A stretch of DNA of 7,907 nt from UBA6624 sp964343345 [NCBI: uncultured bacterium] (GTDB lineage Bacteria; UBP7; UBA6624): contig CAYFJE010000052.1 in assembly GCA_964343345.1 (NCBI GenBank), positions 1 to 7,907 of the forward strand, in the 5' to 3' direction. The position numbers were made by a program, and so were the translations under genes. Positions 1 through 6,976 of this stretch are shown here, piece after piece (position 1 is the first letter of the stretch; every line of letters begins with the position of its first letter). Under the pieces are notes generated by a model. It had not been told where the DNA came from. It did no database searches and worked only from the letters and a program-made list of their open reading frames with translations.

Positions 1-102
1 TTTTTTGGAAGAATTGGAGTACAAGTCATGGGGTTGTGGGGTGTTTTCCCGGAGGTAGCAATACGGAAGCTAATGATATAGGATTGAATCCATAATTATC
101 TT
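1..102. other. Left-edge leader, no gene assigned
   Basis: This short stretch precedes the DUF411 gene. All three forward frames are open from the window edge and close at stops at 56-58, 79-81 and 93-95, so one could be the tail of an upstream forward gene. None of the tails (18 to 30 residues) resembles a family I know. I found no convincing paired -35/-10 promoter and no hairpin. AT-rich runs near 71-80 and 91-98 could serve as a -10 element, but no matching -35 sits at the right distance. Confidence 0.3.
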
Positions 103-594
103 GTGAAAAAAAATCCATTATTGTTTTGGTTGCTTCTTTTTGGCTGTGTTTGGTGGGTTGGAGGCCATAACGAATCCGGAGGAGAAAACTCGTCTGGATT
201 AATCATTGATGTATATAAAACACCGACTTGTGGTTGCTGTAACTTCTGGGTTTCCCATCTTGAAAAAAGCGGCATAGAGACAAGAACATACGATTATGCC
301 TCACTTCACGAAGTGAAAGAGCGTTTCGGCATCAAAGAAGACCTTGTTTCTTGCCATACAGGGGTAAGTAAAAGCGGATACTTCTTCGAAGGGCACATCC
401 CGGCAAAATTCATCTTGAAGTTTCTAATGGATCCCCCTTCTGAGGCAAAAGGTCTTGCCGTCCCTGGAATGCCGATGGGAAGCCCTGGCATGGAGATGGG
501 AGACCGATTTGACCCTTATTCAATCTTTCTAGTCAAACTAGACGGATCAATTGAGGTTTATGCTGAAATCAAGACGATGGAAGACCAGTATTAG
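103..594 (+). CDS. DUF411 family metal-binding protein, exported
   Basis: A 163-residue protein of the DUF411 family, small periplasmic proteins often found with copper-handling genes and presumed to bind copper or another soft metal. The family hallmarks are all present: TPTCGCC with Cys43, Cys45 and Cys46; SCHTG with Cys84 and His85; the EGHIP segment (96-100); and the Met-rich LAVPGMPMGSPGMEMG stretch (118-133). Residues 4-20 form a hydrophobic leader after two lysines, consistent with export. LLFGC at 11-15 is a weak lipobox, so it could be a lipoprotein anchored at Cys15. The start is GTG; the nearest upstream in-frame stop is at 85-87 and no ATG lies before the conserved domain. No good Shine-Dalgarno sequence is seen, as AGGA at 80-83 is too distant. 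No copper oxidase, CopA or CusA gene is in the window. Its stop overlaps that of the convergent YhfC gene by 4 nt. The family call is firm; the metal is inferred. Confidence 0.9.
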   Translation: MKKNPLLFWLLLFGCVWWVGGHNESGGENSSGLIIDVYKTPTCGCCNFWVSHLEKSGIETRTYDYASLHEVKERFGIKEDLVSCHTGVSKSGYFFEGHIPAKFILKFLMDPPSEAKGLAVPGMPMGSPGMEMGDRFDPYSIFLVKLDGSIEVYAEIKTMEDQY

Positions 595-1346
595 TTCAAG
601 ATTTTTTTTGCTGAATTGATAATACAGATAGCTGGAACAGCTAAAACCATAATCACCAATTCACAATAAATGATTGCATTCATTTCGCTTGTTCCACCCA
701 TAAAAACCAAGACCGACAAACCGGCAAAATTATAAAGAGTGTGCCAAAGAACAGAAAGCCAAAGGAAAACTACATTCTTCTTGACGATAGAGACCATCAC
801 AAGACAAGATGCTGAAAGATGAAAAACCATCGTGAAGATTCTTTCTACCCCGCCCGCAAGCTGTATCCATGGAGGCATGGCAAGGCTTATCTCAATCTGT
901 TCTTTTGCTGCCAACAACTCTTCAGGATTTATGCCGGGGATAAACCCTGTGTTTTTGATTGTCCAAAAATTAACAACAGAAAGAACCGAAAGAAGCCCCA
1001 CTATGAAAGATTCGATTCCTCCATGCCCTAACCCAAAAGCCATGGTCTCCTTGTGTGTTTTTGCTTTTGCCCACCATCGTTTCAATACAAAATACCTGGC
1101 TGGTTCCTCACATAACCCGGCTGTAAAAGACAACAAAAGCAATGAAGCCAGCCCGGTGCCGCTAATAAGGCCGAGATTCCCTAGATACCAGTTCATTGGC
1201 AAATGAATTAGTTGTGACCCAACAAAAGCTGCAGCTCCGGCCCAAACAAGCTTGCTATCAATTTTCCAATTCCTCAACACCCAAAGAAAAAGAAAAACGG
1301 GAATGCCGAGCTGAACAAGTATTGTAAGAACCTGGAAAAAGAGCAT
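591..1346 (-). CDS. YhfC family intramembrane protease
   Basis: A 251-residue polytopic membrane protein matching the YhfC family, putative glutamic-type intramembrane endopeptidases distantly related to the CAAX-protease/Rce1 group. About seven hydrophobic segments are visible, roughly at residues 4-24, 33-50, 62-78, 112-128, 170-187, 191-214 and 224-244. Candidate catalytic residues sit in conserved polar motifs: CEEPARY (Glu80, Glu81, Arg84), GLGHGGIES (His108, Glu112), GGVERIF with the following FH (Glu168, Arg169, His176) and LWHTLYN (His202, Asn206). Which residues do the chemistry is inferred from family logic. Substrates are unknown. It is the last gene of the minus-strand run. Its ATG overlaps the stop of the lipoprotein gene by one base (TAATG) and has no Shine-Dalgarno sequence, so translation probably depends on reinitiation after the lipoprotein gene. 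Its stop overlaps the convergent DUF411 gene. Confidence 0.85.
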   Translation of the reverse strand: MLFFQVLTILVQLGIPVFLFLWVLRNWKIDSKLVWAGAAAFVGSQLIHLPMNWYLGNLGLISGTGLASLLLLSFTAGLCEEPARYFVLKRWWAKAKTHKETMAFGLGHGGIESFIVGLLSVLSVVNFWTIKNTGFIPGINPEELLAAKEQIEISLAMPPWIQLAGGVERIFTMVFHLSASCLVMVSIVKKNVVFLWLSVLWHTLYNFAGLSVLVFMGGTSEMNAIIYCELVIMVLAVPAICIINSAKKILN

Positions 1347-1690
1347 TAACTTGCAGCGTTAACTGTAATGGTGATTGCATCACATGTAATCTGAGAACCA
1401 TTAAATCCAACAACAGTTAGAACGGCATCAAACTGCTGTGGTATATTCGAGTTGACCAAGCTGTATGTATGTAAAGGGTTTTCTTCCTGAGACGGTGTTG
1501 AAAGGTCTCCAAAATCCCAAATGTACTGAATTATTGAACCTTGAGCATTTTCAGTAAATTGGACAGTCAACTGATTTTGCCCCGAGGTTGGATTGGCCGA
1601 AGACCCGCAAACTGGATTCCCTAAAGGTTCTCCGTTTCCGCATCCTGATAACAATAGAGCAAGCAAAAAAAATACTGACTTAAACTTCAT
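1346..1690 (-). CDS. Small lipoprotein with a PKD-like domain
   Basis: A 114-residue predicted lipoprotein. Residues 1-17 are a classic lipoprotein signal: basic start (MKFK), a hydrophobic stretch, then the lipobox LSGC with lipidated Cys17. Residue 18 is Gly rather than Asp, which in the enterobacterial rule favours outer-membrane sorting. Residues about 27-112 form one PKD-type beta-sandwich. The signature WDFGD lies at 58-62, with the usual later HTY at 74-76 and a closing strand of alternating hydrophobics (ITITV). Cys28 and Cys103 sit near the two ends of the domain and could form a disulfide. PKD domains mediate extracellular binding to proteins or polysaccharides; no catalytic motif is present. 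It starts one base after the EEP gene stop and its own stop overlaps the YhfC start, so it is translated between the two. Ligand and role are unknown. Lipoprotein and fold calls are good; a specific function cannot be given. Confidence 0.85.
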   Translation of the reverse strand: MKFKSVFFLLALLLSGCGNGEPLGNPVCGSSANPTSGQNQLTVQFTENAQGSIIQYIWDFGDLSTPSQEENPLHTYSLVNSNIPQQFDAVLTVVGFNGSQITCDAITITVNAAS

Positions 1691-1691
1691 T

Positions 1692-2567
1692 TCATTCAGA
1701 TTGTATTGAATAATTTTTAAAAGAAGAGCCCATAATTAATTTTGCTGTTACTGGATAATGATCAGAAGAATTTCTGCCATTGAATGTTTGTCTTAATATT
1801 TGTGCATCTAAAACCTTGGTCCCTTCGGGAACAAAAATGTAATCAATCTTTGATCCGTTTTTCCTGTTTTCCCAAGAATTGAATGTTCCTCTTTCTTTTG
1901 CATCTGGATTAAGCAGATTCCATGGATCAAAAAAAACTGGCCCGTTAGAGATTCCTGTTTTGATAATTTTTATTGCATCACTCCTTTCTGAAGCATTAAA
2001 GTCTCCAAGAAGTATGACTGGAACATCATAGGGCCTTTCTGAAATGTGTTTAATGATAATCTTGGAACTCTGTTCCCTTGCTTTTTGTCCCAGATGGTCA
2101 AAGTGGGTGTTGTAAACATAAACAAAATTGTTCGATGTTTTGTTTCTGAATTTGGCCCAGGTGACGATTCTGGGCAGTGAAGAATCCCAGCTTTTAGATG
2201 CTGGTATCTCAGGGCTTTCTGAAAGCCAAAACGTACCTGATTCATTAATGATAATCTCCCAGGCATTACTGTAAAAAATACCGCATGCTTCACCTGTTAA
2301 AGGTGACCAACCCCTGCCTCTAAAGAAAACATTATGATCAACCAACTCGGCATTTATTGCTTGAATCTGGAAATGTAAAGCCTCCTGAACACCAATGAAG
2401 TCGTATGACTCTTGCTTAACCGTTTCGTATACAAACTCTTTCCTATTATCCCATTTGTTTATACCGTCATTGGCTGCTCCATACCTTATATTAAAAGACA
2501 TGACATTCACTTCTTGTGGGGCATGAAACAAAAACAATTGGATTAATGCAAAAAAAATCAATCCCAC
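1692..2567 (-). CDS. Exported endonuclease/exonuclease/phosphatase family hydrolase
   Basis: A 291-residue member of the metal-dependent EEP superfamily (DNase I/APE1/sphingomyelinase fold), which cleaves phosphodiesters or phosphomonoesters. The catalytic set is complete: Asn26 in MSFNIRYG, metal-binding Glu62 in GVQEAL, His155 in YNTHFDH, Asp189 and Asn191 in LLGDFNA, Asp242 in KIDYIF, and Asp269-His270 in SSDHYPV. The AANDGINKW and GTFWLSESPEIPASKSWD stretches resemble a subgroup common among secreted bacterial EEP proteins. Residues 2-15 are a hydrophobic leader lacking N-terminal basic residues, so secretion is likely but not certain. The GTG start is supported by a strong ribosome site just upstream and an in-frame stop at 2589-2591. 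A later start at Met23 would give a cytoplasmic enzyme and has no such support. The gene follows the gamma-glutamyltransferase gene by 36 nt and precedes the lipoprotein gene by 1 nt. The substrate cannot be predicted; nucleic acid, phospholipid and sugar phosphate are all possible. Confidence 0.88.
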   Translation of the reverse strand: MGLIFFALIQLFLFHAPQEVNVMSFNIRYGAANDGINKWDNRKEFVYETVKQESYDFIGVQEALHFQIQAINAELVDHNVFFRGRGWSPLTGEACGIFYSNAWEIIINESGTFWLSESPEIPASKSWDSSLPRIVTWAKFRNKTSNNFVYVYNTHFDHLGQKAREQSSKIIIKHISERPYDVPVILLGDFNASERSDAIKIIKTGISNGPVFFDPWNLLNPDAKERGTFNSWENRKNGSKIDYIFVPEGTKVLDAQILRQTFNGRNSSDHYPVTAKLIMGSSFKNYSIQSE

Positions 2568-2569
2568 AA

Positions 2570-2576
2570 CCTCTCC
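2570..2576 (-). promoter_or_regulatory. Strong ribosome binding site deciding the EEP GTG start
   Basis: On the minus strand GGAGAGG lies just before the GTG at 2567; its GGAG core is 5 nt from the start. This is the only strong Shine-Dalgarno match in front of any gene here. It supports the GTG start, and therefore the exported form, of the EEP hydrolase. Confidence 0.75.
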
Positions 2577-2603
2577 AGGGAAGAAAATTCAAATATTTTT
2601 GGC

Positions 2604-4247
2604 TTATTCATCAACTGCTTGAACCTTTACCTCGGCACCTTTTCTCGAATCTGCAGCACCACCAAATTTACCATCCTTAAACATTGCTACCTGCACAACA
2701 CCGCTTGATCCAATCTTGAAAACAAACCCCTCTTCCTCAAGGTCTTTGATGATGCCTGGAGAGAATTTGCGCTCATGCCAAACTGTTGTAGGGAGCCATT
2801 GGTGGTGGATCCTTGGAACAGCAATTGCATCTTCTGGGCTCATTCCTCCATCCAGTATCCTTAAGAGAGTTTGTATTGTGCCGGTGATAATCCTTGGGCC
2901 GCCAGAAGCCCCCAGTGCAAGATAGACATCTTCCCCTTCCATGACTATTGTTGGCGACATTGAGGAAAGAGGTCTTTTTTTTGCATCTGGAGAATTTGCT
3001 TCCCCTTGAATCAGCCCAAAGGCATTTGGCACACCTGGCCTTGCTGCAAAATCATCCATTTCATTATTGAAAATTATCCCTGTTTCTGGATCCATCATCT
3101 TGGCCCCAAATGCTAAATTGATTGTTGAGGTTAATGCTACAGCATTCCCAAATTTATCCAATATTGAAAAATGGGTCGTGCCATTGTCGTCGTTTTGATT
3201 TGAAATTGGCAATTCCCCCCTTATTGATGCAAGCCCTGATTCTCGGGTAGGTTGAGGCCCTTCTCTTGGGGACCATATTAATAATGCTTTATGCAATCCT
3301 CGATCCAAGAGCCTGTCAGTTGGGATGGTGGAAAAATCAGGGTCTCCCCCATATGCTGCCCTGTCAGCAAAAGCGTGTGTCATGGAGTGAATAAAAGTTC
3401 TAGTTGAATTTAAGCTTTCGTCAAAAACCAAACCCGAGGACTCAAATATCCCAAGCATCTCGAGGATTGCAATGCCCCCCGATGATGGGGGGGGCATGCT
3501 GTAAATTTGAAAACCGTGATAATCTCCTTTTATCGGTTCTCTATATTTCGTTTCATAAGACTCAAAATCAACTAAATCAAAATCACCTGATTTTGAATTA
3601 AGAAAAGAAACAGTCCTCTCTGCAGTGTCCCACCCGTAGAAATCAGCTAAACCGGACTCTAATTTTTTCAATGTTTTTGCAAGATTGGGCCGTTTGCAAA
3701 TTTCCCCTTCCTTCAATAATTCCCCATTCGGGGCAAATATTGATCTCAACCCCTCATCATCCATGATTGATTGTGAATTTAATCTGATTGCGTTTGCAAG
3801 AACTGAACCGACAACAAAACCTTCTTGTGCAAGTTTGGTCGCTGGGGAAACAACATCTTCCCATGGAAGCAGGCCTCTCCCTTTGTGAAGTTCAAATAAT
3901 CCTGCCAATTCTCCTGGAACCCCAACAGCCCATGCTCCTGTTTTTGAACTTTTTTCACCAAGGAAAACGTCTGGGTGGAAACTCCCTGGAGCCATTTCCC
4001 TAAAATCAATAGAATTTACACTATCCCCATTTTTGAAAACAGCAAAACCTCCTCCTCCGATCCCGCTGCTTTGAGGGTGTGTGATGCCAAGAACAAGTGC
4101 TGTTGTTACAGCGGCATCAAAAGCGTTTCCTTTCTGTAAAACCTGCGCCCCTTTATCAACAGCTACCTGGTTGTCAGCAACAACGATTCCTCTTTGTCCA
4201 GACATTGCTAAAACAAAAAACACAAGTATGGGAAACTTGATTCTCAT
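2604..4247 (-). CDS. ggt: Gamma-glutamyltransferase (gamma-glutamyltranspeptidase)
   Basis: A 547-residue precursor of gamma-glutamyltranspeptidase, an N-terminal nucleophile hydrolase that removes the gamma-glutamyl group from glutathione and related peptides and transfers it to water or amino acids. In Gram-negative bacteria it is usually periplasmic. The self-cleavage motif NGTTHFS is present, giving a large subunit of 1-356 and a small subunit of 357-547 with Thr357 as nucleophile; the 191-residue small subunit matches the usual size. By comparison with the E. coli enzyme, substrate residues are present: Arg83 in DFREMAP, Glu396 and Asp399 in NNEMDDF, Ser428-Ser429 in RPLSSMSP, and oxyanion glycines Gly449-Gly450 in ASGGPRI. 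The lid-loop segment (about 404-425) is retained. Residues 5-16 are hydrophobic, giving a short leader with only a few residues before the conserved fold. The ATG lies 2 nt after the mannosidase stop, with a weak GAGG at 4261-4264 about 13 nt upstream. Family and activity are confident; why it sits beside mannosidase genes is unclear. Confidence 0.95.
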   Translation of the reverse strand: MRIKFPILVFFVLAMSGQRGIVVADNQVAVDKGAQVLQKGNAFDAAVTTALVLGITHPQSSGIGGGGFAVFKNGDSVNSIDFREMAPGSFHPDVFLGEKSSKTGAWAVGVPGELAGLFELHKGRGLLPWEDVVSPATKLAQEGFVVGSVLANAIRLNSQSIMDDEGLRSIFAPNGELLKEGEICKRPNLAKTLKKLESGLADFYGWDTAERTVSFLNSKSGDFDLVDFESYETKYREPIKGDYHGFQIYSMPPPSSGGIAILEMLGIFESSGLVFDESLNSTRTFIHSMTHAFADRAAYGGDPDFSTIPTDRLLDRGLHKALLIWSPREGPQPTRESGLASIRGELPISNQNDDNGTTHFSILDKFGNAVALTSTINLAFGAKMMDPETGIIFNNEMDDFAARPGVPNAFGLIQGEANSPDAKKRPLSSMSPTIVMEGEDVYLALGASGGPRIITGTIQTLLRILDGGMSPEDAIAVPRIHHQWLPTTVWHERKFSPGIIKDLEEEGFVFKIGSSGVVQVAMFKDGKFGGAADSRKGAEVKVQAVDE

Positions 4248-4249
4248 TT

Positions 4250-6976
4250 TTAAAAACCAACCTCAAAAGTGCCTATTTCATAAGGTTTTAAATCTGCTTC
4301 AAAACAATCTGGCCTACTATCAATCTTGACCCTTTTTGATTCGAGAAGATTCACCTTCCAGCATCCTTGAATATTCTTTGAAGTTTGAATCTTTTCAACA
4401 ACATCCCTTCCTGTAAGGTTCACCATCCTGACAATCATCGTATCCCTGCTTTCATGCTTCTTGATTGCCGTAATGGCAACTGCATCATTGTTTTTCTCCA
4501 ATAACCAATTATCCAAAATGGAATTGTCCTCAACTCCCTGTATTGATTTAATTGGTGTTTTGTAGCGTGTTGCCCAGTGTCTAACACGTGCATCAACCCA
4601 ATTTCCCGCAAATGGGTAGAGCGCATACTCGTAAGAATTTAAACCTTTGCATTGTGCATCAGGGGTGTAAATTGTTGGCCCAGCATTATTGTTCTTGCGT
4701 GATTCAAAATCATCTCTAGAAAGCCACCCCACAGCTCTTAAAAGTGTTAGCCAAAGCCCCCCGTCCTTTATTTCAATTTCGTGTAACCCTTTCGAAAAAA
4801 CCGCTAGACCATTCTCTCCATCAGAACAGAATGAGAAATCCTGCTGTGGGTATGTTTTTGTTGGAGGTTGAGCCCAATCTTCACCATCAGGCAAAGCAAG
4901 AGGTCTTTCGTTTGTGTAAAAATGTCCGTCCGAAAAAACACTTTTTGTCTCAGGCATCCCAAAACCAGCCCTCAACCTGTGATCTTCAACCCGGTTGTCA
5001 AATGTTGTCTTGATTCGAATGTATGGTTCAAGATATTCAAGTGATATCTTGATTTGAACATTGCATTTTTTTGTCTCCAAAACCCTACCCCTTCTTTTGC
5101 TGTCAATGGATTTGGGTAAATCTAAATTGAAATCAATCTGAAGAGCTCCTCGATATTCGGTTTCTTCAACAACCTTGACGGAAGCAAGCGTGTCTTTTGA
5201 GGAGATGTCAACTTTATTTTGGCATGGGCTGTAATCATATTCATCCCCTGAATCGCCAGAACTTTCTAAAATGTTTAGGTTCTTGTATTGGTGCTTTGTG
5301 GCTTTGTTCAATATATTTACTGTTCCATTTCGATTTACAGATATTTTTAGAAATTCATTTTCTAAGCAACTTGGATTGACTTTAATTTTTGGAATTGGTT
5401 TTTTGTTGGTTTTTTGTTTTTTGAAAAAATACACCTTATGCCCGACAGCAGGGAGCGTATCGATGAATTGAATGTTGAAAAATGTATCAAATTCATTTTT
5501 TTCCTTTTCTGTTTTTGCGATTTTTTCAGAAAATTTCTCCTGGTAGAGGTGGAATCTTTCCATGTTTTTTTCATTATCGGTTTCCCTTCGGTAATCAATT
5601 GCCCAAAATCTTTGAAAGTATGACTCTTTAGTTACTGTAAAAGGTATTTCATTGCCTAATGAATCAATGAGAACAAAATCATCCAAACAGCCCTCAAATG
5701 GCTGGAATACGACGAGCCTTTCGATTAGACATTTTCTCTTTTCTGGCAGTGGGTTGAAAACTGTTAAGCATGTTTCATCATCATCTTTTTCCTTTCTCGC
5801 AAATGTTGGCAAAATTTCACTCAACTGCTTTTGTAAAACAGATTCCGAAGTTTCTACGACAGAATTAAACCTTGGTACCATCTCTCTGTGAACTTGATCT
5901 ATGCTGCACCCGCATATTGAGTCATGTGGATGATTCTCAAGAAGTTTCTTCCATGAGTTTGAAATGTGCTCTGAAGGGTACTCTTTGCCAAGACAGAAGT
6001 GGGAATAAGTGCTCATGGGCTCAAGAATCCCAGAAAGCCATGTTTGAGCATTGTCATTCATTTGCTTTAAGTAAACCCTTGTAGACCAAACCCCAGAAAG
6101 AATGAAGTGTTGGTACCCTGAAAGCAATTCTCCTGAATGTGTTTTGAATGACCCTGAGTCCCTGTGGACCGAATCGACAAAATCCCTAAATCCGGAATGC
6201 TTAAAAGATGTTCCGGGAAAATCTTTCTTGAGTTTTTTTAAAATATCATCAAAATCCTTTTGCGGCGGAAAGTGGTCACAGCCATTGTTCAATAAAAAAC
6301 TTGTTGAGTTTGAAAGTTTCGACATTTTTGAAAAAAGATCTCCAACCTGTTTTGATGCTAGCGCAAGGTTCACCTCTCTTTTTGTATGTGCATGCCAGAT
6401 TTCCTCCAACCCAAGACCGGCTGCATTGCAGTATCCATTACATTGGTTGATTGCAAGAACCTTGCTCCCGTCGGGAGCTTCCCAAAAATACTCATAACCC
6501 AATTTCTCGATTTCAGGACCAGATCCACGGGTATATATGAATGAATCTATCCCGATGTTTTTTAATATTTGAGGAACCTGTGCAATATGTCCAAAAGAAT
6601 CCGGCATGTATCCAACATCCTGAACTCCTCCAAGTTCTTCAGCTGTTTGAAATCCAAAAACTAAATTTCTTATAGTGGATTCAGAACTTATCAAAAACTC
6701 ATCTGGGAGAATGTACCAGGGACCCAGTGAGAGCTTCCCCTCTTTGACCAATTGTTTTATGCGAACTTTGTCTTCCGGAAAAATTGAAAGATAATCTCTG
6801 AGTATTATCGTCTGTCCATCCAAAACAAAGTGACTGAACTCATTATCCTCCTCTAAAAGGTGTAAAACCTCTCTAACAACAACTGAAAGATCGACCTTGA
6901 AGTCATGGTAGGTCCTATACCACTCCCTATCCCAATGTGTATGAGAGACGATAAAGGCTTTCTTGGGATGTGTCAT
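4250..6976 (-). CDS. GH38 alpha-mannosidase, MngB/streptococcal-type
   Basis: A 908-residue glycoside hydrolase family 38 alpha-mannosidase, a retaining zinc enzyme that releases alpha-linked mannose. Zinc ligands and nucleophile are recognisable by comparison with Golgi mannosidase II: His14 and Asp16 in HTHWDREWY, nucleophile Asp126 in GYMPDSFGH, and His351 in NHPHDSICG. NGCDHFPPQ near 230-240 is a further family motif. Domain order is an N-terminal catalytic barrel (about 7-265), a helical middle domain (about 295-370) and a beta-rich C-terminal region (about 405-908). Length and the LDGQT, GPWY and CGCSIDQVH motifs place it with the short bacterial group that includes E. coli MngB (mannosylglycerate hydrolase) and streptococcal alpha-1,3-mannosidase. 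No signal peptide is present, so it is probably cytoplasmic. I prefer ATG at 6976 over TTG at 6985: the ATG forms a 4-nt ATGA overlap with the GH130 stop. No Shine-Dalgarno sequence is seen. The exact linkage cannot be assigned. Confidence 0.93.
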   Translation of the reverse strand: MTHPKKAFIVSHTHWDREWYRTYHDFKVDLSVVVREVLHLLEEDNEFSHFVLDGQTIILRDYLSIFPEDKVRIKQLVKEGKLSLGPWYILPDEFLISSESTIRNLVFGFQTAEELGGVQDVGYMPDSFGHIAQVPQILKNIGIDSFIYTRGSGPEIEKLGYEYFWEAPDGSKVLAINQCNGYCNAAGLGLEEIWHAHTKREVNLALASKQVGDLFSKMSKLSNSTSFLLNNGCDHFPPQKDFDDILKKLKKDFPGTSFKHSGFRDFVDSVHRDSGSFKTHSGELLSGYQHFILSGVWSTRVYLKQMNDNAQTWLSGILEPMSTYSHFCLGKEYPSEHISNSWKKLLENHPHDSICGCSIDQVHREMVPRFNSVVETSESVLQKQLSEILPTFARKEKDDDETCLTVFNPLPEKRKCLIERLVVFQPFEGCLDDFVLIDSLGNEIPFTVTKESYFQRFWAIDYRRETDNEKNMERFHLYQEKFSEKIAKTEKEKNEFDTFFNIQFIDTLPAVGHKVYFFKKQKTNKKPIPKIKVNPSCLENEFLKISVNRNGTVNILNKATKHQYKNLNILESSGDSGDEYDYSPCQNKVDISSKDTLASVKVVEETEYRGALQIDFNLDLPKSIDSKRRGRVLETKKCNVQIKISLEYLEPYIRIKTTFDNRVEDHRLRAGFGMPETKSVFSDGHFYTNERPLALPDGEDWAQPPTKTYPQQDFSFCSDGENGLAVFSKGLHEIEIKDGGLWLTLLRAVGWLSRDDFESRKNNNAGPTIYTPDAQCKGLNSYEYALYPFAGNWVDARVRHWATRYKTPIKSIQGVEDNSILDNWLLEKNNDAVAITAIKKHESRDTMIVRMVNLTGRDVVEKIQTSKNIQGCWKVNLLESKRVKIDSRPDCFEADLKPYEIGTFEVGF

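Noticed and set aside
832-1206. 124-codon open frame on the plus strand
   Set aside because: It lies wholly antisense to the YhfC gene, whose conserved membrane motifs are read on the minus strand, and its translation resembles no protein family.
3472-3497. GC-rich hairpin as a transcription terminator
   Set aside because: It is inside a conserved coding motif of the gamma-glutamyltransferase gene and has no following T-run on the minus strand.
3779-4009. 76-codon minus-strand frame within the gamma-glutamyltransferase gene
   Set aside because: It is an out-of-frame shadow of a well-conserved enzyme with no frameshift evidence; the main frame is intact throughout.
5385-5430. T/G-rich low-complexity tract as a terminator or repeat
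   Set aside because: It is coding sequence for a Lys-rich segment of the mannosidase (Lys codons AAA read on the minus strand); there is no stem and no repeated unit.
6102-6497. 131-codon open frame on the plus strand
   Set aside because: It is antisense to the GH38 catalytic region, which carries clear family motifs; the translation is low in recognisable features and is a shadow.
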